DNA of 64,000 nt, from contig NC_088776.1 in assembly GCF_954871325.1 (NCBI RefSeq), positions 3,727,985-3,791,984 of the forward strand, given 5' to 3'. Shown in pieces: positions 11,226-25,400 of this stretch. The notes under the pieces are model-generated. The model was not told where the DNA came from. It saw only the letters and a program-made list of their open reading frames with translations, and ran no database searches. Numbering within the stretch: position 1 is the first letter of the stretch; each line of letters begins with the position of its first letter. The position numbers and the translations under genes are program-made. The stretch is from Gordionus sp. m RMFG-2023. Taxonomy: Eukaryota; Nematomorpha; Gordioida; Chordodea; Parachordodidae.

Positions 11226-12507
11226 TATATAAATAATAATCGAGTAAATTATTTCTAAGTATATGATTGTTATTTTATAATAATATTTTTTTTTAGCTTA
11301 TTAAGTTAGGTTATTAGGTGTCGGGGTGGCTGTATTTTAATTTTAAATAGAAATCATAATAGCACTTTTTCAGAAAAAATGGTTTGAAGATTTAATCTTC
11401 TTTGTTCGCGTATCCAGAAAATTATGCTGAATGTAACCCTCCCACAAACGGTTTAAAGTCTTCGCCTCTCAAAAGCCCCTCTCCCAATGCTGGCCAGCCC
11501 CCTGTATAGCTAATAATGGTTAATATAGGGGATAACTTCATTTACGGACTAAATTCATTATTTTATTTTTTTTATAATTGACCAGACTTAAAATTTCTTT
11601 TTTAATAGCTAAAATAAAATTTAATATCATCACACTTGGGTTTAGATAAAATTGGCCCTTAGTTTAGTTAATATTTTACTTATCAAATTATTTTTCAATC
11701 AAATCAACGTTTTACTCTACATTTTTATATACTAATTTTAACTTTCAACGAGGATTTATATAGTTATGATAAGATCCATAACAAGGAAAACCAGGACAAG
11801 TTGGGGACATAGACGTGTTAGACTTCTATTTCCAAGTTTTCTTAATATATTAATAGAAATTTAAACTTTTTGAATGCTTGTTTTTAGCCAATTTCAAAAA
11901 TATTTATTCTTCTACTATTGACAAAGGTAAATGTGTACAAATATAAATTTTATCGTTTAGAATAAATAAATTTTTTTTTAAAATCTCAATTTAAGTAAAT
12001 TTTATTAAGGTTTTAAACTTTATTTTTAATCTGAAAAATTTTCAGAATTACAAAACATTAATTAGTAATATAATATAATTAAGGGGACTTTATATATTGG
12101 TCCGCGAAAAATTAATTCTATTAGACGTATATTTACATTTTATTAAGAATGATTGTAAATAAATATTCATCAATTTAAAAGGAAAGTAATTTTTTTTTAA
12201 TTATAATATAATATATTTAAATGATTTTTAATTATAATTTTTTTTTCTTACAAATAAATTAAATTTTGCTTAATTATTGCATATTAAGATATCATCAACA
12301 AATATATTTTAAATATAGTCTTATATAACAATGTTTTAAAAAATTTTTTTTATTTTAATACCCTAATTCTTTGGGTGGATCAACTATACCAAGTGTTTAT
12401 GTACGTTGGTTCAAAAGTAAGGTTTTTAATAATATTCTACTTATTCTGGTTTTGATAATATGGAACTTATTCAGGTTTGAATAAAAAAAATATCTCCCTT
12501 TGTCCTA
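11226..12507. other. Gene-free spacer
   Basis: Mostly low-complexity AT. A slightly more GC-rich patch at 11390-11520 shows no readable family. Confidence 0.45.
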
Positions 12508-12834
12508 TAGAGATCTGCAAAGTTAGGCCAGGCCCGTACCCGCAGGCCTAATTCTATTTAAAATAATTGGGTTCAGGCCGGTCCGGGACTAATATTTTTT
12601 AAAAAAATTCGGGCCGGGTCGGGTTAGACTTTGAAATTTTTTTAAAATATATCTAAATTTATCAATTTTAGTATTAATTTTTTGTGTAAAATAAAAATAT
12701 TTTATTTTATTTATAGAATCAGATGCGATATAACATATGTCTTTTATTTTGAGTAATTATAAAAATTAATTTCTATATTTAAATAAATTCGGGCCGGACC
12801 GGGCTTTAAAAATTAGGCAGGATGGAGATCACTA
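12508..12834. mobile_element. GGCC-rich hAT-like MITE (group A)
   Basis: 327 bp from TAGAGATCTGCAAAGTTAGG to GATGGAGATCACTA. The ends are imperfect terminal inverted repeats. It shares its interior with the copy at 7949 (ATATCTAAATTTATCA and ATTTCTATATTTAAATAAAT). The flanking octamers TTGTCCTA and CTCCCCTA agree at five of eight positions, a weak but plausible old TSD. Both ends carry GGCC/GGGCCGG blocks. Confidence 0.75.
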
Positions 12835-13159
12835 CTCCCCTAAATGTTTAAAGTTTAAAATGAATAAATTGCCTAATAGGAAAATGCTATGTGAAGAACT
12901 TACTTTATATACTAAAGGGCAATAATGTATAAATGTTTTAGGTGATATTTAGAACCTGTTTTATCCCCAAAACGTATTCCTCAAATATGCCAGCTTTCCT
13001 AAATGTTGTTATTTTTTAAATTCAGAAAAGAAAATGTTACATCCTTAATACCACATTTAAATTTAAGGTTTATAATTATATTTTGTTTTAACCAAAAATA
13101 ACAAATTTATTTTATTGATGAAATAGGGTAGAAATTGATATATATATTTTTTAATAGAC
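12835..13159. other. Gene-free spacer
   Basis: AT-rich spacer between two MITEs. Nothing else is visible. Confidence 0.4.
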
Positions 13160-13610
13160 TAGTGAAATTATTCACCGTCTGGTCTTTGGTCCGGACCGAT
13201 TCTCAACGGTCCCCAAATAAAAAGCAGGTTCACAGACCGTGGTCTTATATAAAAATACCTATCCAAGACCTGTCTTTTATTTATTTTTTATGTTATTTTT
13301 AAAAATATTTCCGCTTTTTCATAATTTAATTCTTGTTTTATCAATTTTATTAAATAGAGTATAATAGTTATTTTATGAAAAATAACAAATAAAATATTTT
13401 AATTTAAGAATAAAAAAAAATCTTTTTTTCTAGAAGAGTAATTATGAAAAATAAAATATATGCAAAAATTTACCAAATAAAAATTATATGAAATGGATAG
13501 TAAAGGGCGAACTTAAATATTAATAATAAATCGGTCTGGGCTGCGACCCTCAAAATAGACCGAGGTCCCGATCTAAGCCCGACATGACCGAACCGCGCTG
13601 ACCTTCACTA
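13160..13610. mobile_element. GGTCCGG-rich MITE (group C), probable hAT-like
   Basis: The left end TAGTGAAATTATTCACCG and the right end CCTTCACTA form a short inverted repeat. GC-rich subterminal blocks (GGTCCGGACCG on the left, GACCGAGGTCCCGATC on the right) enclose an AT-rich core. The flanks (TAATAGAC and AGTTAAGAC) hint at a TSD but do not align cleanly. No coding sequence. Confidence 0.5.
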
Positions 13611-14391
13611 AGTTAAGACTATTTTGGAAAAAAATTAATTCATTTAGGCAGATATGATATATCATGAACAAATTTACTTATAAAACAATATACAACCATA
13701 TAATAAATATGGTATATCTTCCTTTTTTTTCGAAAAAAAATTAATCAATCGAGAAATTATATTTATTACTCAATTTAAAAATCACACTTTATTCGCCGAA
13801 TTAATTAAATATTATATTATTATTTTTCTTTTGTTAAAAAAAAAGAAAAGTTAATTAAAAATTTATATTTAAAAATAATGTAAAATTAATAATAGCCTAA
13901 CCGATTTCAGGCGGCGTCCTAGCTCGTTAATTTTGGTTCTTAATTTAGGATTGAAGAAAGAAAGAAAGAAAGAAAGAAAATTATTCAGAAAATAAGGTAT
14001 AGAGCATCCCATATTTTGGTTGTATATTAGATTTTGATACAAGAGTTTGTTACCTGTAATAAATACGCTTAAATGATGGTTTAAATTTATTTAAATTAAT
14101 GGGATTGAACTAGGCAAGCCACCGTTTCTTTAATGAAATGTTGGTAATTAAATGTTGTTAAAAGCCTCCATTCATCCGATTTTTGAAAACTGCCAAAATC
14201 AAGATTGGGAAAAATCTCAAAGCTTGGGTAATTTATTTTTGGCGAAAATCCTGATTTACCCTGCTTTCACAGTTAGCGGCAAATTTCGCGGCGGAGTCGT
14301 TTTAAAAAATTGATTAGGGTCGAAATGTTATATGATTTTTTTTTGGTAATTTAAAAAACTTTGTTACAAAATATAAAATAGTGATAAAGAA
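13611..14391. other. Gene-free spacer with short GAAA tract
   Basis: A (GAAA)n tract of about six units lies at 13955-13980. The stretch 14160-14310 has phrases like those of the palindromic MITEs (CTTGGGTAATTTATTTTTGG) but no clear ends. Confidence 0.4.
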
Positions 14392-14517
14392 CATAGTCCT
14401 GCAACCCCGGCTCATAGTTTAATTTGATTTTAAAAATACCGGGTCGGGTTGTAAAAAACAAAATATAAAAATCCGGGCCGAAAAATTTGAATAAAATTTA
14501 ATCTTTGCGGGTCTCTG
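14392..14517. mobile_element. GGCC-rich MITE (group B), short degenerate copy
   Basis: The right end GCGGGTCTCTG and the left CATAGTCCTGCAACCCCGG are an imperfect inverted pair resembling the CAGAGACCTGCAGAGG terminus of the copy at 45615. Between them are CCGGGTCGGG and CCGGGCCG blocks. No clear TSD. Confidence 0.5.
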
Positions 14518-16278
14518 CTAATACTATCACTTAATGTAGGTAGGTTAATTTTCAATAATACATATAGAGCCAGTCTTACACTTCATGAATCTTCCCACAC
14601 TTAATAACGTGTTATAACTTCAATTAGAGTTGGATTGGGTCCTCTTTACAACTTAAAACATATCGTAGAGACACAGATACAAATATAGTAATGTATAAAT
14701 AAAATACTCGCATCTTTTGCTATTAAAAGAATCTTAGATACAAGATATCTCTTATTTTTTAAATATTCCTTCTCCTTAATAAAATACAATTCGATGAGGA
14801 GGTCTAGATATAATCCCATGGTTATTAATATGATAATCGCTTTTCCCATCCATGTCGTGACTAGCTACATCTTTCGAAGGATTATAACTTTAACCGTAGT
14901 GTTGTTAAATTAAATATTAAGAAACATCCAGCTACTTAACTATTTACTTATGATGAGGAGTAATATAACCCAGACTAATTATAAGTATGTTTTTTTAAAT
15001 TATACTTGTTTTTTAAAAAAAAAATATAACAGTAAATTTTTAAAATTTAAGTTATTTGGGTTTGTGAGAAGTAAGAGGTAACGGGGGTAGGGGGGGGGGC
15101 ATAAGACTGGAAGATAAATCTACAAACCAATTAACAAGTATACATTAGAGAAATGATATATATATATATATGTGTGTGTTGATTGTTTCAACAAAATTAA
15201 GATAAATAAGTTGACCAATTATGAGATAAAATTACAGTAGATAGCTTCTAGAAATCAGTAAGCTAAAATAAGGGCCTAGTTACTATTGTAAATTTTTATT
15301 AATGGCCGAACTGAAAAAAAACTTATGGTTAGGTTAGGGTACAAAAATCTTAACGGGACAATATGCTGATTTGTAATGACCGCACAACACCTATTGGCTT
15401 TTCAAAGGTATTCTTTAGTGCTACAAATATAGCTCGCCCTTATAAGGTTTCTCAAGCCTAGTAAATTTTTTTTTTTTAAATTAAATGATTTTAGCTATCT
15501 TTTAAAGCTAAACCTATTTTATATTATTATTTTTTTTCAATTATTTTTAGTTTTGTTATATAAGTAAAATAAATCAATTTTTTTTTGAGTATATATTACA
15601 CTATATTTTTATACAATAATAAATATTATATCCTTTTTTAAATATTTTAAGAAAAAGTTAATGATGTTTTTATGTGACTTATTAATGTTGTGTGTGTCAA
15701 TAATAAATGGTATTATATATATTATTTAGTATATTATAAAAATATTATAGATTTTGATTTAAAATAATAATTAATAGTCCTCTCTTTTTTGAGTTTAAAA
15801 AAAAGAAGTATTAATAGTATATTTTAAGGAAAAGGAAAAGTTTTTTTTTTTATTTTAATATTGACTATAAATTAACAAATTATAAAAAATAAAATTAATT
15901 TATTTTTCTTTTCCTTCTCTCCCTATCTCTTCTCTTATTTCGAAATGACAATAATAAAAAAAAAAGTAATTGATAAAATAAAAACTCCTGATTTGGCTGT
16001 AGCTATTTATGACTTTTTTGATTGGTCATTTTATTATTTTTTTCGATTTACTTTTGCAGTTGAAGTGATGATTTGCCAGTGTCATTATCTTATTCTTTTT
16101 TCTAATTCTTATTCTTCTAACTTTTCTTTTAATCGTTTTTTTATAAAGATTTATTACTTGTAACTTGTATATTATAATACATATATATATATTTATAAAT
16201 AATAATCTGAGCCCCCTTTTAGAAATGTAAGGTAAACCTCAAATATAACAAGAAGAACTATCATAATATGTTATTTTT
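14518..16278. other. AT-rich gene-free stretch
   Basis: Low-complexity AT with a 10-base G run at 15090-15099 and a dinucleotide AT/GT tract near 15157-15180. Small open frames at 14646-14849 (minus) and 15945-16163 (plus) are Phe/Ile/Tyr-rich and show no motif. Confidence 0.45.
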
Positions 16279-16449
16279 TTGGCCCGGCCCGGGTTTTATA
16301 TGTTAAGACCCGGCCAGAGGTTTTTTATAAAAATAAATATTCAGGCCTTGCTCGGATTTTTAAAAAATATATTATATTTATTTTTGTTTTTTATAGCTAA
16401 TAATGTCGATTTAAAACATTTGGTTTTAAAATATACGGCTCGGTCTCTG
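16279..16449. mobile_element. GGCC-rich MITE (group B), partial
   Basis: It shares with the 45615 copy the GGCCCGGCCCGG block, the TTTTTATAGCTAATAATG-like core, and a GGTTTTAAAATAT block. It ends in GGTCTCTG, the inverse of CAGAGACC. The left terminus is not recognisable. The open frame running through it is fortuitous. Confidence 0.6.
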
Positions 16450-16512
16450 ATTTATATTGCCGATTTTTGATCATTTTAGTATAAATGATATTTAAAAAAA
16501 TTTTGTTGCTAT

Positions 16513-16651
<139 letters not shown>

Positions 16652-18589
16652 ATTCAGGTAAAAAAAAATATATAATTTTTTTAAATTTATCATTTTATCT
16701 ATTTTTTTTAAAAAAAAATTGAGATTGCCCAACTTCCATTTTGCCGGTTAAATATTTACAAATAAATTAATTCGAGATATGGATTGTATATCTTTGTTCC
16801 GTTTCTTGTTCAATTAAAAAACTTCTGGTTGGGTTTCGATATCATATTTTTGGAAACAATCTGAGACCGTTCCGAAAAGTTATAATTCGTCATTTTGTGA
16901 AATTCCAAAATTTGGCGGGTTAATTTAAGATTGATTGTTTTATTTTTTAAGGGATAAGTTCAGTGGCATGACTTTGGAAGCATCTGGAGGTGCAAGGACA
17001 TCTCTAAAGGATTTTGTTTCTTGAGCAATTTTTATTTATTGCCTTAACTCGGTACCCCATCCACGTACCAAAGAGAAATGCAAACGATGAAATTAAGAAG
17101 AAAAAAAATCAATCGAATATAGTTTTGAAGTTAAGGGAAGAAGGAAGGAAGGAATAAAAGAAGAAAAAAAGGAACAGTACTCCATAATTTCATTCGTTAT
17201 TCGTTGACTCTTGTGAATATTTTTTAATATAAGTCCATATCAAATTAAAAAGCACTTCAAGGAGATAGCTTTGCAAATTTAATTTTTTACAGCCCGAGCT
17301 CAGACGGAAATTTTATTTTATTACTGAACCCAGGCTGGAATCCAAATCTCTATAAATTTGTTTTTTTCCCTAATTCCAGAGAAGTTCTAACGATCTTTAA
17401 TTAATCCCGAGGTCGGGAGCAAGCTAGCTCAGATGCCATCCTGGGTTTTCGGGAAAGATAAGTAATCGAATAGTAAAGTATAATTTTAATATATATATTT
17501 TGACTATATAATTTAAAGGATTTGTCTCTGAAATATAAAACAAAAATAGGATTAAACTTCCTCACTGGTGTCCCTTACAATCACCTTTATAAGATGAGTA
17601 TAATGGCCAAAAATTAAACCAAAAAATTTATTTTCGGGAGGATCTATATACATTTATACTAGGTAATTGGTTTGTACAAGGGTGAACTGGCAGGCTAATA
17701 AAGGCTAGGTGTGACGTGCTTAAAAAGGATTATAGAGGGGGTATCGCCCTTCGCTTTCGCGAATGATATAATATTAATGTATATAAACTATACCTCGCCT
17801 TAATAATTTGTGATCACTCTTGATTTTCAGATTACATCATAATTCTCAAATTCGAAAAATAATTATTCAATATCTTAAATTCATAATTAATAATAATTAT
17901 ATATGAATATTAATTAATGTAAAGGTATATTTGGAAATTAAATTTTTAATAAGAAAATATAAGTTTTTTGAAAATTGACACCCTTAGTCATAGATATTCC
18001 ACCACCATGCTAGGAATCACTAAAATGTTCCAATTTTTTTTAAAAATAAACAATCGTTTGTTTTTTAAAAAACTATGTTTTATTTTCTTTAAATGGGTAG
18101 AGGTAACAAATACATATATTCGTAAGATTTATTAAACTTAACCAATATAAGAGAAGAAATTATAGTGAGAAGATGACGTATTAATTGGATCTAGGTCAAG
18201 CAACTATTAGAAACATATACTACAGAGCTGTAATAAAAATAATAGAGTTTATAAGTCTAATCAATATGATAGTTCTTAAAATTAGGTGTGTCTCTTCCTC
18301 AAAAATATGATTTGATGGAATTTATGTAATTAAAAAACAAGTTTTCCAAATCAATCTCTTTAACGAAGATTACATTTAATAGGATATTCCTTCTATAAGA
18401 CAAATAAAAACTACATAAGTAGAAACCAAAAATATCACAAAAGAAATAAGATTAAATTGGGATTTATGATAAGTAAATTAAACAAAAGAAGCAACGAGGA
18501 ACCAGCGATTAATCAAAATTATTTTATATCGATTTTGGGACAGTACAAAATAGGATTAATAAGAATATAAGCAGAAATCTTCCATCTTG
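16652..18589. other. Gene-free stretch with a GGCC-type scrap
   Basis: AT-rich DNA. At about 17290-17365 a short patch (AGCCCGAGCTCAG, ACCCAGGCTGGAATCC, then AAATCTCTATAAA) recalls a heavily decayed group A MITE end. GGTCGGGAGCAAGCTAGCTC at 17410 has a weak A-box look but no matching B box, so I do not call a tRNA. Confidence 0.4.
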
Positions 18590-19060
18590 AATGCTCAGAA
18601 AAACTAGTTAAGTTTCAAGTTATAGTATAATGGTATAGGGTTGCTAAGTGCAAAAAGCTTAAGATGCACTATTTATTAATAATATAAAAATTTCTGTTAA
18701 ATACCAAGAAATCATCAAGTAAGTATTGTTACCATCAATTTATTTAATAGAACATGAAGCCCTAATCACACCTTCCAATAAGATGGATCTCCTTGTCATA
18801 CCGCGTAACCTTCAAAAACCTTAAAAGGATCATATTGTTAATGGAATTACTAGGCAGCAATCTCAATCCTATTGAAAACATTTGAGGTTTACTCAAAGAT
18901 ATCTTAGAAATATTAAGTGGAAGATAAATTATTTTTATATATTCCTTCAGAAAGATTAAAAACAATATATCTAATGAAAAATTGTCTCAAATGCTTTTTC
19001 CCGATAAGTTGCACTGAGAATCACTCAACACCTATGGATGCAATACTAAGTAAAAACAAT
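18590..19060 (+). pseudogene. Tc1-like transposase remnant
   Basis: Plus-strand relic of a Tc1/mariner-superfamily transposase, a cut-and-paste enzyme. DGSPCHTA at 18782-18805 corresponds to the family's QDNAPCHTA block with the second catalytic Asp. NLNPIEN at 18859-18879 corresponds to DLNPIENLW with the catalytic Glu, followed by a stop where Trp is usual and then GLLKDI. The Asp and Glu codons are 92 bases apart, not a multiple of three and a little short for the usual DD34E spacing, so at least one indel lies between. Upstream, VKFQV and a MVWG-like stretch near 18610-18645 fit the preceding strand. The DNA-binding half and the TIRs are not recognisable. Confidence 0.75.
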
Positions 19061-22000
19061 GCCTGATATATATAGACTTCAGATCTGGTAAAGAGGCCAT
19101 TTATGTATATTTTTGCTCACTCTTGGAAATTTTTAGATTATAAATTTACATGAAAATATACAAATACATAATAGTAGTTAGCCTTCCCTCATTTAAAATA
19201 TAATTATTTTCAAAAATTCTAATAGGGCACACTAGTTACAAGATATTTTGCCGGAAGTCCCGATATTTAAGGGTCCCAGTGAAATCTATCTCACTAATGC
19301 ACATGGGCAGTCCACCCTTGAGCTCGTACTTATATTCATCATAATAATATAATAATTATTTTAAAGGAATAGGAATAATGTTTTAATGAAAAAATGCTTT
19401 ACTTTCGTTAGCAATATCTCGAAGATATGAAAAGAAAGAAAGATGGGAATATCACAGAATTAACAGAAAGGATAATAACTATAAATATATATCTATGATC
19501 ATCATCTAAAGGCTATTAAATTCTTCCGATAAATTATATTTTCATCCTCAAAAAAAAATTAAAATATTTTTACACTTATATATAAATGTATAAAATTTTA
19601 TAGTCAAATATATATTATTTTTTTTATAAAAATATTTGTTTTATCTTTAATATATTTTTTTTTTCGCAAAATATTTTCCGAAATAAAATAAATTAAAATA
19701 AATTTTATTATAAAATTAATATTTTTATATTTTAGAGAACGTAAAAAAAAGTCTAAATGCAAAATAGAGAAGAAAAAAAAATACATATAAATTATAATAA
19801 ATAATATTGTTTAAATTAAAAAATTAAAACAAAAACTAAAGTTATATCTCTAAAATATTTTAGCAATTATTAGTTAAAATAGCCTAAAAACATCATTAAG
19901 TATTATATTTTTTAATATTAAATATATATTATGATATTACGAATATGTGAGCAAAAAAAGGAGAGTTAAAATAATATCTTTTTCAGAAATTTTTAATTTA
20001 TTTTTATATGTTTCATTAAAAATAAAAAAATAGGGTAGGGTAGTGGGGTTCACGAAAAACGTCCTACGTGTGCGTTTTTAAATATAATTAAAGTTAAGGT
20101 GAAGTAATATTTTGCCTGTCTGTCTTGGAACAGGTTTCAAGTAGATTTGATAAATTTTGAGGATGCCTATAATTTTTTCTTCGATCGCAAAAAAAAACGC
20201 ATAATAACGTCGATAATGTAATGTGATGAAAAAGGAACATATTGACATAGATAAACCTTCTGTTATAAATTTTAAACAACAATCAATCAATAGAGTATAG
20301 AAAACTTAGATCTCATTTATTCATCTTTATAACTCATATTCTAAGAAATCTGTATCCAGGGACTTTGAATTTATTTAGATAGGAAAGAAGTTAAAAAGCT
20401 ATATATGAAAAAATAAATAAAGGAGCTTAATATATACATAGAATTGTAAAGACTATTAGCGGAAATTTCAAAAAAAAAAAATTGTACTTTTTATTCCCCC
20501 TTTTAAAATCAGTATGATACATTTTTATATTTTAAAATTAAATTTTTTTTTTATAATTATACGTTATATATATTTATATAATTTATGTGTATATATAATT
20601 TGTAAAAAAATAAAAAATGATGTAGATGTTAATGTTTCAAGTATATTACAGTTTAACTCGAATGATAAAAAAAATTTAAAAATAAATTAAAGAACTTAAA
20701 AAAAACTACCAATTAAAGGTCCACATTGAAATCGAAATTTTTTTGATTGAATAGCAGTGTTGTTCCCCTTATTTAAACAAACAAAATTACACACTATAAT
20801 TAGATAAATTAGATTTATTATATAAGTTTTGCAAAAAATTTTTTCGAATCCCAAGTTTTCATACAGCCTAAAATTAGTTTTTTTAAAAAATGCCAATTTA
20901 ACTTTTATGCTTTCTAATTTTTTTTATGTGCTATTATACTTATATTACCGTTGCGTAAAACATCTTCTCAAGGGATACCAGACATTTAACATATTGGAGG
21001 GGGGGGGGGAGGCGCGTCAAACTCTAGTAAGATTTATGGGATCTGCGTTCGAGGACCTGCATTTAAAACGCGAAAAATATGGAGTGCGTTCTAAACGGGA
21101 TATTCTGCATTCTACTTAGGAATCAGGCCAAACATCTAAATAGCGAGTCCAATTATATCAGCTTTGATACCCTTATCATGGATTATAGTTTAAATCGAAC
21201 ATTCTAATCCTCTACAAAAAAGCTATTTAATTGGCTCAACAATAGAAAAAAAACAAAAAAACCTTATATCCCCACAAATCAACTTTAGTCCACATAAAAA
21301 TTAATTAGCTTCTGGCAGATAACTGGTTCAACATTCCATGGGTAAAATTTATACAATTAATTATATAATAATATAGTATATAACAACAAAGATTAAAATA
21401 GATAAATTGAACAAATTGATTTTAAAAAAAAATTCAAAAATGTATACATATAAAGGGGAGAGGGGGAGGGGGGGGGGGGGGTTATAATTAATTTTTTAAG
21501 TCTTTTTTTTTCTTCTCCTTCATTGGACTTCTTAAAATTGGAAAATAATAAATATTATACATTTTAATTTTTCCTTTTTAATTGTATAATATATTTTTTA
21601 TATTATATATTATTTATTTTTTTTTAAAAAATAAAATAAAATAAATTACAAAATCTTTTAAAAACAAAAAATCATATAAATTGATATTCATTATATATAT
21701 AAAAATCCAAAATGAAAAATACGAACAAAATGTTTTTAAAAAGATATTTTCCTATCTTGCTTAGTTAGTTACTATATAAGATTATTGGTAAGGCGATACT
21801 TTAATAGGGTCTCGACATGCGCAGTAGATTAATTTTAAATTAAAAATTTTTTAAAAATTTGAAATTTATAGTACACCTATTGAAAGGCATTCCCGGCAAA
21901 ATCAAATTTTTTCAAATCTAAAATAAACGCGCTCAATTAATTAAATAATATAAAAATATATTATAATAAAATTCCAATATCTCAAAAAGATAAAAATAAA

Positions 22001-22299
22001 AATAAATAAGCAAAAAAATGTCCAATTTCTAAAATCACAACCACATATACCATATTTATATCGTTAATTAATAAAATATATTTTATTTTTTTTATATAAA
22101 ACAAAAAAGGAAGTAAATTATACTCTATATAATAAATTATATATTATATATATAATATGAAAAACGAAAAAAAATTAATTTCATACAAATACATTATTAT
22201 AAAAGTTGTATATAAAATTTTTTTTTTTAGATTTTAATATATTATATAGTAACGAAAAGTGTTCAATTGTTTATTAATCAGGGACTGGAACCTTGAGTA
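19061..22299. other. AT-rich gene-free stretch
   Basis: About 3.2 kb without a gene. It includes G runs at 20999-21009 and 21468-21481 and a fragment at about 21885-21945 (CCCGGCAAAATCAAATT, AACGCGCTCAA) that resembles the inner right arm of the TGTTAGCG MITE. The plus-strand open frame at 20829-21119 crosses the G run and shows no family signature. Confidence 0.45.
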
Positions 22300-22480
22300 A
22301 CAAGCTAGGCCTATATTCAAAAGTGTATTCGAATCGAATAGCGAATCAAATCAATTAATTTACTATCCGAATATACATATACAATGATAGAGTTTATACT
22401 TATTCTTATTTGATTGGTATAATTACGGATAGCAACATTTACGAATAATTCATCAATCGTTTTCTTATTTGGAAATGGGC
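22300..22480. repeat. CGAAT-rich repeat, second patch
   Basis: TATTCGAATCGAATAGCGAAT, then ATCCGAATATAC and ACGAATAATTCATC. Same word usage as at 5885-6160. Ends undefined. Confidence 0.35.
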
Positions 22481-25400
22481 CTAGTACAGGCCTATGGAGT
22501 GATGATGATGCATTTTTTTACGATATCTGTGCAAAAATTCCAAAAATTATCTTCATTTTTTTTATATTTAGGTACCAGAAGTAGAAAATTTGAAATTTAA
22601 GCAGAGATGGATTCAAAGGAATTGCTGAATATTTCCATGATATATGAATAATTTTTTACTATTTTTTTTAAATATTTTCTTTTCATTTATTAGAATTGGG
22701 GTGAGATTAAAAAAAAATTAGTATATTTCTTACGACTATGCGTGTTAGCTCTCTCTCACAAATTTTTATCAATGGTTTTTTTTAACGCTTACAGAAGTTA
22801 AAATTATCGGAATTCTCAGCTTAAATTTCCTTAAATAAAATTGTTTTCTCAAATGGGTGGGGATGGTTGCTATACAATAATGAGTTTAGTTATCACGATT
22901 GTCAAAGAGAGGTGTGACGGGAACAATTATTGAAGAGCAAAATTCTAAGTATAGTGATGGAAATGCTGGGAGTGGATAGCTGAAAAGATAGTAGAAAGAT
23001 GATGAGCATTCGAGGCTGCCAATCAATTTGGATACAAGATTGGAGGGGTGCCAATAATAGAAGCAATGTTCGTATATTGATTAGTTCAAAAAAGCTTAAT
23101 AAGTGATAAACAACGTGGCTATATTGATGTTAATATATCTAAGGATGACAGGATTTCTAATAATTTTATGGTAATATTTTTGACAAAAAATCTGAGTACA
23201 ATTATGATAAGAAATATTATGGAAATGTGTGGCTAATTAGGGACGAATCAAAAATATCTGGGGGTTTATTGGCAAAAAATAAGCCTAAATAGGCATTGGC
23301 AATGAGTTTATCCCTATTGTTGGTGTTTCATATGATAAAGTAATAGCTAAATATGAAAATGCCCTGATTTACTTGATCTTTAGATAATGTTATTTCATTC
23401 GAAAAGAAAAGTAAGGAGACTAATATCGATTGAAGAAGGTACTAAATTTCTTGAGGGCCTTTAATGTAATGGAAAGTCGGAAGAAAATGATGTTCTTATG
23501 TTTGAATATGAACGAATGAAAATGGAAAAGGTTTACAGAAGAAATGATGGTAGAGTCAGTTACTTAATGACTTAAAAAAGAAGATAAAGTTAAATAAAAG
23601 ACATTCTGAGTTCATTGGAAAAAGAAAGGATGACTCCTGTTAAATAAAGAGCGCCTTTTAAATCGAAGTTCAGAATGATTGTGAGATGTCGCGAATATAA
23701 GACAGACGCCGAGAAGCAGATAAAGATTGGTAAGATACGTTGAAAGAAGACCAGAAAGACCGACCGGAGATAAGTAGGATGGTGATAGATAAAAAATTAT
23801 GAAGAGGACTGGTGAAAAAATAATGAAAAGAGTTTAAGAAGGAGGATATGATGATGTTAAGACTCAGAAGCAAATAAAGAAAAGGAAATCTAGTAATAGG
23901 AATAATTTCTGACTATTCATTAAAGAATATAGATAAAAATGTAAAACAAATTCAATATTTTATACTGTAGTCTGATTCTTTCTTGAAAATTGGTCCCAAG
24001 CTGAAACTTCCACTCACTAAACCAATGACAATATTATCCCTTGTCCTTCTATTTACCAATCCTATCCTAAATAAAAACATCTAAATTTGCAAAAAAAACG
24101 ATAAATACAAATTTGATTAGCTAATCCATTTATTCTAATGAGTAATGATGATAGAGTTTTTACAATTCCATACCACTTTCAATTTCAATGATGGCTTTAT
24201 AATATTACCCTCCTCCCTTACGTGTTAGAAATGCTTACCACTAAGTGTTTCAGTCAAGACCATATAAAATCTTGTTTGAAAATATATATATAAATATCTC
24301 CGCTTAATTTAAATTTACTTAAATTGTAATTATAAATATTATAGTAAAATATTTAAAAAAATGTATCATAAAATATCTAGGGGTGACTGGGGTTAGATAA
24401 ATTGTAGGGCTAGGCGCACCACTTAATCTCATTTTAAAATTTAATAGACTAGAAAGTTTAAAAATTATCTTAATATAGCTTTTATCAGTAAGGCTCTATA
24501 GGCATAATTAATGAATTGAGGTAAAATTCAAAAGATCTTTTACATGACAGAATTTTAATTTTTATCAAGTTATACAATCATTTTTATGTAAATTAAATTT
24601 TATAGCAAAGTTATAACCCTCTTTTATAATTTGAGAAAGATTTATGAGTATTTATTTTGTCTAGATATTATTTCATTTCATGATTAGCCAATTTAGAGCT
24701 AGCGGAGCTTGCTAAACCATACACGTCGATTACGGCAGTTAATAATGAAGAATCTTGGAAAGGCAATTTAGTGGCTGTTTTTGATTGGGTTTTTAAGATT
24801 TATGCAAAGAAATCATAATCTTTTCTTGAGATCCTTATTTTTATATGTCCAAGATTCAATATATATATATAATTAGCTTAAATTTAAGAAAGGCAGGTTT
24901 AGTCGGCGCAATTTTGTCAAAATCATCATAGGTCCAAAAATAATTGTTGTATTTACATTTTTACAAAATACCATAAGATAGCTTAAACATCTGCCTAACC
25001 TTACACATTGTTAAATTTTAAAATTATTTTATACTTTTTTCTCAAGATCGAATCTAGTAAAAGAGAATTTTTGTACCAACAAGCCCCAAACCCGTGGCTT
25101 GTAGATTAAATTATTTTATTCAGTCTCCCATAGGATAATTAATATTATTATTCCATAAATTTTACGGACAATTGTTTTATTGATGTAAATATACCATTTA
25201 CATAAAAATAATTCATATTAATGACAAAATATGACAATATTTGAATTATAAAAATGTGCAAAATTTTTACTTATTTTTTTAATATTTTTTCCTAATTCTA
25301 TTGAATTATCATATAAAATTGATTTAAATATAGGCCAATAAATACTTATTTTCTAATATTATATAAATAAATAATAATATATCAGATTTGTAGGCATAAT

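Noticed and set aside
17405-17460. tRNA-like sequence (AGCTAGCTCAGATG)
   Set aside because: There is an A-box-like word only; no B box at the right distance and no cloverleaf.
20829-21119. 96-codon plus-strand open frame
   Set aside because: It crosses an 11-base G run and AT-rich DNA and has no recognisable domain, so a chance frame is more likely.
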